A DNA stretch of 64,000 bases, taken from the NCBI GenBank assembly GCA_026119935.1, contig JALRMH010000036.1, positions 186,001-250,000 on the forward strand, in the 5' to 3' direction. The notes under the pieces are model-generated. The model had not been told where the DNA came from and ran no database searches. It was given only the letters and a program-made list of their open reading frames with translations. This document shows, one piece after another, positions 58,605 to 64,000 of the stretch. Source of the stretch: Endothia cerciana. Taxonomy: Eukaryota; Ascomycota; Sordariomycetes; Diaporthales; Cryphonectriaceae. Every line of letters begins with the position of its first letter. Positions within the stretch are counted from its first letter, which is position 1. The translations under genes and the position numbers were made by a program.

Positions 58605-59794
58605 ATGGCCTCCCCAAAGGACAACCCAGCGGCCGCGATAAACCAGACCCTGCAGGAGAAGGTCCCGGCGCCCCTGGGCGACAAGATCCCACACCTGCCC
58701 GAGTCCCGCGAGGAGGCTAAAGCCGACGCCAGGGCAGCCGCGTCGACGGGCCTGTCCCAGCTGCGCTCCCTCGCCGCCGGCGGGTTCGGTGGCGTCTGCG
58801 CCGTCGTCGTGGGCCACCCCTTCGACCTCGTCAAGGTCCGGCTGCAGACCGCCGAGAAGGGTGTGTACTCAAGCGCCATCGATGTGGTGCGCAAGAGCGT
58901 GGCGAGGGACGGGCTGAGGAGGGGATTGTATGCCGGCGTGAGCGCCCCGCTGGTGGGAGTCACGCCCATGTGTATGTTCTGTTGCGCCGCCCACCACACC
59001 CCCCCCCCCGGTGTCTTCTTCTTTTTAAAAAAAATTTTTTTTTCTTCTTCTTCTTTCCCGCGTGTTCCCCCAACCCCTTGTTACATACGTTTTTGCTGAC
59101 CCGTCGGGCCGTTCCTCGTGCAGTCGCCGTCTCCTTCTGGGGATACGACCTGGGCAAGTCCATCGTCTCGTCCCTCTCCGCCCCGTCCCCCACCGGCGCC
59201 CTCACCATCGGCCAGGTCTCCGCCGCGGGCTTCTTCTCCGCCGTCCCCATGACCGCCATCACGGCCCCCTTCGAGCGCGTCAAGGTGATCCTCCAGGTCC
59301 AGGACCAGAGGCTCGCCCCCGGCGAGAAGCCCCGCTACAGCGGCGGGCTCGACGTCGTGCGCCAGCTGTACAGGGAGGGCGGCGTGCGGTCCGTGTTCCG
59401 CGGCTCGGCCGCAACCCTGGCCCGCGACGGCCCCGGGTCCGCCGCCTACTTCGCCGCGTACGAGTACATGAAGAGGAGGCTCACCCCCGTCGACCCGGCC
59501 ACGGGCAGGCCCAGCGGGGACCTGAGCCTCACGGCCGTCACCTGTGCCGGCGCCACCGCCGGCGTGGCCATGTGGATCCCCGTGTTCCCCGTCGATACCG
59601 TCAAGTCCCGGCTGCAGACCGCCGAGGGGAACGTGACCATCGGGGCCGTCATCAGGGAGGTGTACGGCAGGGGCGGCCTCAGGGCCTTCTTCCCCGGCTT
59701 CGGCCCCGCGCTGGCGAGGGCCGTGCCGGCCAACGCGGCCACCTTCCTGGGCGTCGAGCTGGCGCACCAGGCCATGAACAAGGTGTTTGGGTGA
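58605..59794 (+). CDS. Mitochondrial carnitine/acylcarnitine carrier
   Basis: 345-aa inner-membrane carrier exchanging acylcarnitines for carnitine, needed to bring acetyl or fatty acyl units into mitochondria (CRC1/AcuH type). Exons are 58605-58971 and 59124-59794. The intron contains C, T and A runs. An N-terminal extension of about 55 residues precedes three mitochondrial-carrier repeats with signatures HPFDLVKVRLQ, APFERVKVILQ and FPVDTVKSRLQ. These are the PxD/ExxK/R motifs of the three repeats. The even-numbered helix contacts, such as ARDGPGSAAYFAAYEY, match the carnitine-carrier branch. Substrate assignment rests on this likeness. The gene converges on the TFIIIC gene with about 470 bp between stops. 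No lesion was seen. Confidence 0.92.
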
Positions 59795-60263
59795 GCTGGC
59801 CGGGGCCGGTTGCGGCGCGTCTGCGGGTTTTGGGGAATCCGTGGCTCGGTCGCGGCTTTTCTGGCTTGGGGGAGGGGGGGTAGGCATCTGAGGAACATCA
59901 GCGGTAGACTAGAGGCGCTGGCTGCGTAAGGAACGTTCCAGCCCGGGTTGCGGATGGGCCGTGGAGGTGATGCGAAGACGAAGGAAGGAAGAAAAAAGAA
60001 GAAAAAAAAAAGACGTGCATTAGACTGGGTACTCTTGTATATTTGGGTCCGGAGGGACTATGGCACACGCCTAAACCTGGGGTTTGGGGGGGGGGGGGGC
60101 AGGCAGATTGACCATTTAGACTTGGAGCACGATGAATACATCTGAACTACACCATCCCAGCCTCCCTGCCCATCCATCTCAGCCTGCCACCGGTCGACAG
60201 GACCTCGACCCCATTCAATGAGACCCCCGCGCGGACCGGCACCCGATGGATCTTGGGACGGGC
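59795..60263. other. Convergent 3' intergenic space
   Basis: Contains an A-rich patch near 59990-60012 and a G14 run at 60086-60099. No gene seen. Confidence 0.6.
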
Positions 60264-62011
60264 TCAGTCGAGATACTTCCCACCACACCGCGCGCAGACG
60301 TCTGTGGGCACCTCCCGCCTGACGACGTCCGCCTCCTCGGTCCTGCCCGCAGGCACCAGCACCCTGTCCACGAGGAAGTCGACGTCCAGACACCGCGACT
60401 GGCACACCCCGCAGCACCGCGAGATGTGCGGCTCCATGATCGCCAGGCCGGACGAGCCGCAGACCGCGGTGCGGTGGCCGTTCTCGCAGAAGCAGTCGAG
60501 GGGCCTCTCCTCCTCGGCCCTGCTGCCGCCCCCGCCGTCCGCCCCCGCCTTACCATTCTTCTGCCGGTGGCTGTCGTCGGTGTCGGTGGTGGTGGTGCTG
60601 CGGAGCAGAAACCTGCTCCTGCCGTCGGCGCAGATGGCGCAGGTCTGCTGGTCCACCAGCGGCGCGAACATCTCCATGATGTGTTCCCTGCGCGCCGTGG
60701 CTTCGGCGTCCTTGGCTTCCTGCGCTGCCTGCCTGGGGTTGGTCTCGCCGTTCTGGGCACCGATGGGCTCGTCCTCCGGGGGTATCCGAGGGGTGAGGCC
60801 CGGCACGCCTGGTCCGCCGCCGTACATCCACTCCCACAGCCTCGCCTCGGTCGATAGGCCCTCAACATTCACCGCACTCGGCCCCTGCACCTCCCCCCCG
60901 ACATCCTGGTCCGCCTCCACGGCATCATCAGGCAGCGCCTTCCTAGCCCGCGCCCTTCGCCCCACGGACTCAAAGACCAGGCGGCTCCGGTGTGCGCCCC
61001 ATGTCCCCTTCTCCGGCCTCACGGCCAACTGGCTCGACGCCAGCACCGCCGTCGTGCCGCCGCCAGGACTCATCGCGACACCCCAGACCCTCACCCGGAA
61101 CGGATGCACGTCCGGACCCTCCCCCGCCCACGGGTCAAAGTCCGCGTCCTCGTCCCTCTCGTCCTCGTCGTCGTCTCCGTCGTCCTCGTCGTCCTCGTCC
61201 TCGTCATCGTCAAACTCCAGCGGCTCCGCGCCGAGCTCGCTGTCATCGTCGGCGACGGAGCCCCCGGTGGCCGCGTGGCCCGTCATGCCCAGGGGCATGG
61301 TGTGCGTGATCTTCTGGTTGATTTCGGCGGCCCATTGCGGTATATCGCTGCCGCCAGGTCGCGAGGGCGCGTTAGATTCCCACCACGTGGCGTTCGTGGC
61401 TGTTGCGGAGAGGCGGACGGCTGTGTAGAGCGGTGTGAGGGAGGGGGAGATGGTGGAGGGGGCGACGGGGTGGATGACCAGACCGGTTATGGGATTGTGG
61501 GTGTCGTCGGATGGGTATGCTGTCCCGCACTGGTCGGTGGAGTGGGTGGTCTTAGGCCCGCTGCTGACGGGGAGGTCGACCTCGAAACATTCGGCGAGCC
61601 AGGGGGTCGCGATGATGCCGCGGCAGAGCTTTCTGCTGTTCACGTCCCAGACCTGTCCTGGGGTGTCAGTATGCCGTGATCTGCATGTTGGTTGTAGTAG
61701 GAAGTGGGTTATCCCACCATCTGCTCGAACTCCAGGAAGGCGTCAGTCCCGAGATGTAGGCAACGGCCGTCCCAGTCTTGCGGGCCGCACGTTATCACTG
61801 GTGCTGTCCTCGGGTCCCATGTTGGGGCGTTGACCGTGACTTTCTTGAAGCCGATGTAGTGCCTGTCCATGTACGATAGCAGACATGACCAGGTCTCCTC
61901 ACCCTTGACCCATGGGCTCCATCGGACGCAGTAGCTGGATCCAGACGGAACAAAGTCTGGGTCATAACGCTGTATCCAGGATCAGTTCGGGCCGGTGGTA
62001 GTGGTTTTTTT

Positions 62012-62052
<41 letters not shown>

Positions 62053-63294
62053 TTTTTCTCCGGAGACGCTGCTGGCGAAGAGACTCACATCGAGCTGCCC
62101 GTGTGGCCCTGCGGCCTCCACCCTCATCACCTCCTGGACGTTCCAGATGGCCTCCTCGAGGCCGCCGCCCCTCTTCACGAAGGTCGTGCCGACGCACAGC
62201 ACCACCAGCTCCCTCACGTCGTTCACGTACGCCAGCAGCGCCCTCCCGCCGCCAACCTCCCCTGACCACGCGAAGGCCTTGACGAACTCCCCGTACCCGT
62301 ACTCCTCCTGGCCGGGCAGCACAAAGTTCTCGCCCGCCGCCCAGAGCACCAGCCAGCTCTGTAGGTCCCTCGCCGCGCCGCGGCCCCTGCCCATGCTCCT
62401 CAGGGGCTTCGCCGTGCTGCCGAAGGGCGCCGGGCCGCCCTCGCCGTACACGGCCAGGCTCCCCACCCCCGTCAGCACGGCGAGCACGGGCCTCCCGTTC
62501 CGTCCCACCCCCGGCGGCGACCACTCCACGGCGACCACGTGGTTCATGCTCGCGCCCGAGCCCCCGATGAGGCCCACGCCCGCGCCGGGGTGGGGGGCCA
62601 CCTCGCGAGGCAGGGCGGCGGCCTCCCCGCCGTCCCTGGGTGCCTGCCCCTGCCCCTGCGCCCCGGCCGCCTCCGTCGCCGCCGCCTCGCGGTCCTGCCC
62701 CTCGCCGCCGCGCACGGCACCGTGGTGGATCACGGGCATGTCCCTCCCCGCGGCCTCCCACACGTGCATGTTCAGGTCTGCGTGCAGGAAGGGGTGCGAG
62801 ATGGGGAAGTGCCGCCGGGTCTCCGAGAACTGACACCGCGGCCCCTCCGGCTCGCCGTCGACATCGCCGCCCGCGCCGTCGGGGTCCGTGCTGCCGCCGC
62901 CGCCGCCGCCGGGGCCGGGGCCGAGCTCATCGTCATCATCGTCGCTGTCCTCGGACACGGGGTCCTCGTTATACTCGTCGCCGAACTCCGTGGGGAGGCC
63001 CGCGGGGAGGACGCCGAGGCCGCCGCTCCCGGGCTCCGCGCCTGCCCCCTGCCGCTGGGCATCCGGCGGCGGCTGACCTGGGGGCTCGTCCGGCTCGTCC
63101 TCCTCGGCCGGGCGGGCGGGGTCCAGGATCGGGTACTCCGGGATGCACACGAGCACCGAGTCGTCCGCGGCCACGGCGAGCTCGGCGTCGCTGGACCAGG
63201 CGAGGGCGCGGCGCTGGGCGAGGGGCCTGGTGGGGAGGTCGAGGCCGCGGAGCGGCGGTATCTTGTAGGGGCCTGTGAGCCCCCCTCTGGACAT
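60264..63294 (-). CDS. TFIIIC subunit, 90-kDa/delta type (Sfc9/GTF3C4-like)
   Basis: Subunit of the RNA polymerase III factor that binds tRNA-gene promoters. 948 aa, reverse exons 63294-62089, 61969-61718 and 61652-60264. The N-terminal part is the WD-like TFIIIC-delta propeller: LPTRPLAQRRALAWSSDAEL, AAGRDMPVI, NHVVAVEWSPPGVG, FVKAFAWSGEV and SSYCVRWSPWVKG. Low-complexity Asp/Glu runs interrupt the propeller in exons 1 and 3. The C-terminus is the TFIIIC putative zinc-finger domain: CAIC, CFCENGHRTAVC, SRCCGVCQSRCLD and VCARCGGKYLD at the very end. Intron 1 is mostly a (TTTC)n repeat (+ strand). The start is uncertain: 63294 gives MSRGGLTGPYKIPPL. A consensus donor at about 63348 after a short MKNSK frame hints at an extra first exon, but its phase does not fit. 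Confidence 0.85.
62009..62050. repeat. (TTTC)n in TFIIIC intron 1
   Basis: About ten uninterrupted TTTC units on the + strand inside the first intron, forming a purine tract on the transcribed gene's sense strand. Confidence 0.9.
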
Positions 63295-64000
63295 AAGGGC
63301 GTGGGGAGGGGGTGGGTGGGTGGGTGGGTGGGTGGGTGGTGGGCTCACTCACCTTGGAGTTCTTCATTGCCGTCGCCCCCGTCGAGTGGGTGGCGGGCGG
63401 GACCCGCAGCGAGAGAGGTGTGCGGCAGGAATGAGAGGTTAGTGCGCCGGGGTGGGCGGCGGCCGGTCACAGCAAGATGAAGATTCCTCAGGCACCTCTG
63501 GCCTCTGCGCAGGATTCTCAAGTGACGCTGGGAGGGACGGATGCCCCAGGCCTGGGGTTGTTGGTGCCGAAATTCACTGCTCGAGACGGGGCGGTCACAA
63601 GGTTGAGGTTTTGTCGAGGTTCGCCACAAACCCCCCCAGCTTCGGCAGAGGCCGTGCCCCCTCTGGATGGGTTGTGGGGTGGCCACAACGGCACCTCACT
63701 CACTGATAGATGCGCAGCAGGCCCCGTCCCGCGCCCCGGGGCTCTCAACATGTGCAGCAGGAGGAGGTCCCAGCTTGTTGGGTGCTCTTGCTGTACGGCC
63801 GTGTCGCCTGGCCCTCTCGCCCTGTGTTGACCGTGCCGGTGGGGATTGGGCTGTGGGCGGGAGATGGGCTGTGGGCGAGAGATGGGCGGGCGGGCGGGCG
63901 GGCGGCGGCACATCCATCCTCGGCCCGGGCCCCCAGACGCCTTGAACCATCTGGGCGGGTGAGGAGCCAATCTCAAGGGGAGAACAGAATGCAAGGTGTA
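63295..64000. other. TFIIIC promoter/leader region
   Basis: No gene seen. Just upstream of the chosen start the + strand carries about seven GGGT units (63309-63340), a strong G-quadruplex candidate. A GGGC repeat lies at 63887-63905. Confidence 0.55.

Noticed and set aside
46697..63294. Housekeeping block as a functional gene cluster
   Set aside because: The genes act in unrelated pathways and on both strands. Proximity looks like ordinary gene order.
1..64000. CRISPR array, bacterial operon or phage-like system
   Set aside because: Introns, gene families and codon use are fungal throughout. The repeats are microsatellites without spacer structure.

Overview
The window reads as nuclear DNA of a filamentous ascomycete (Pezizomycotina). 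The genes carry short introns (about 50-100 nt) with GT-AG borders and CTAAC or CTGAC branch points. The coding sequence is GC-rich. The gene set includes a BLI-3 flavoprotein, a HET-domain relic, a DUF6594 relic and a tannase relic. A GH28 pectinase, an aquaporin and a small secreted protein fit a plant-associated or saprotrophic Sordariomycete, but the species cannot be fixed from the sequence. There is no plasmid, phage, CRISPR array or bacterial operon.

Layout. 0-8 kb: the 3' part of an exo-polygalacturonase, a DUF6594 relic, a B12D/NDUFA4-like mitochondrial protein, and a short-chain dehydrogenase converging on an aquaporin. 8-11.5 kb: gene-poor. 11.5-18.7 kb: a Gly/Ser-rich small protein, mitochondrial CDP-DAG synthase Tam41 and spindle-checkpoint Mad1. 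18.7-23.2 kb: a decaying tract with a tannase/feruloyl-esterase pseudogene and a HET-domain pseudogene. 23.8-29.4 kb: the endocytic muniscin Syp1 and a Csk1-like CDK-activating kinase. 29.4-43.7 kb: a sparse accessory-looking stretch with one secreted protein, an RBR-type E3 ligase pseudogene, an intact NCS1 permease and a SNF2-RING helicase pseudogene. 43.8-63.3 kb: a dense, GC-rich housekeeping block with an F-box protein, BLI-3, Dph5, Snu23, an Msc2/ZnT-like zinc transporter, Alg1, Ubc7, a carnitine/acylcarnitine carrier and a TFIIIC 90-kDa-type subunit.

The intact genes serve separate cellular functions: cardiolipin precursor synthesis, mitosis, endocytosis, translation factor modification, splicing, N-glycosylation, ERAD, zinc supply to the secretory pathway, acyl transport and Pol III transcription. 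I see no biosynthetic cluster or multi-gene system. Gene models below were built by joining reading frames at consensus splice sites and by family conservation, without transcript data. The most notable features are the five broken genes, concentrated in two sparse tracts, plus several splice-structure oddities: a 21-nt first exon, a GC-AG intron, and stop-free introns of length 3n. Long G/C homopolymers recur in non-coding DNA. I did not find a convincing previously undescribed system.
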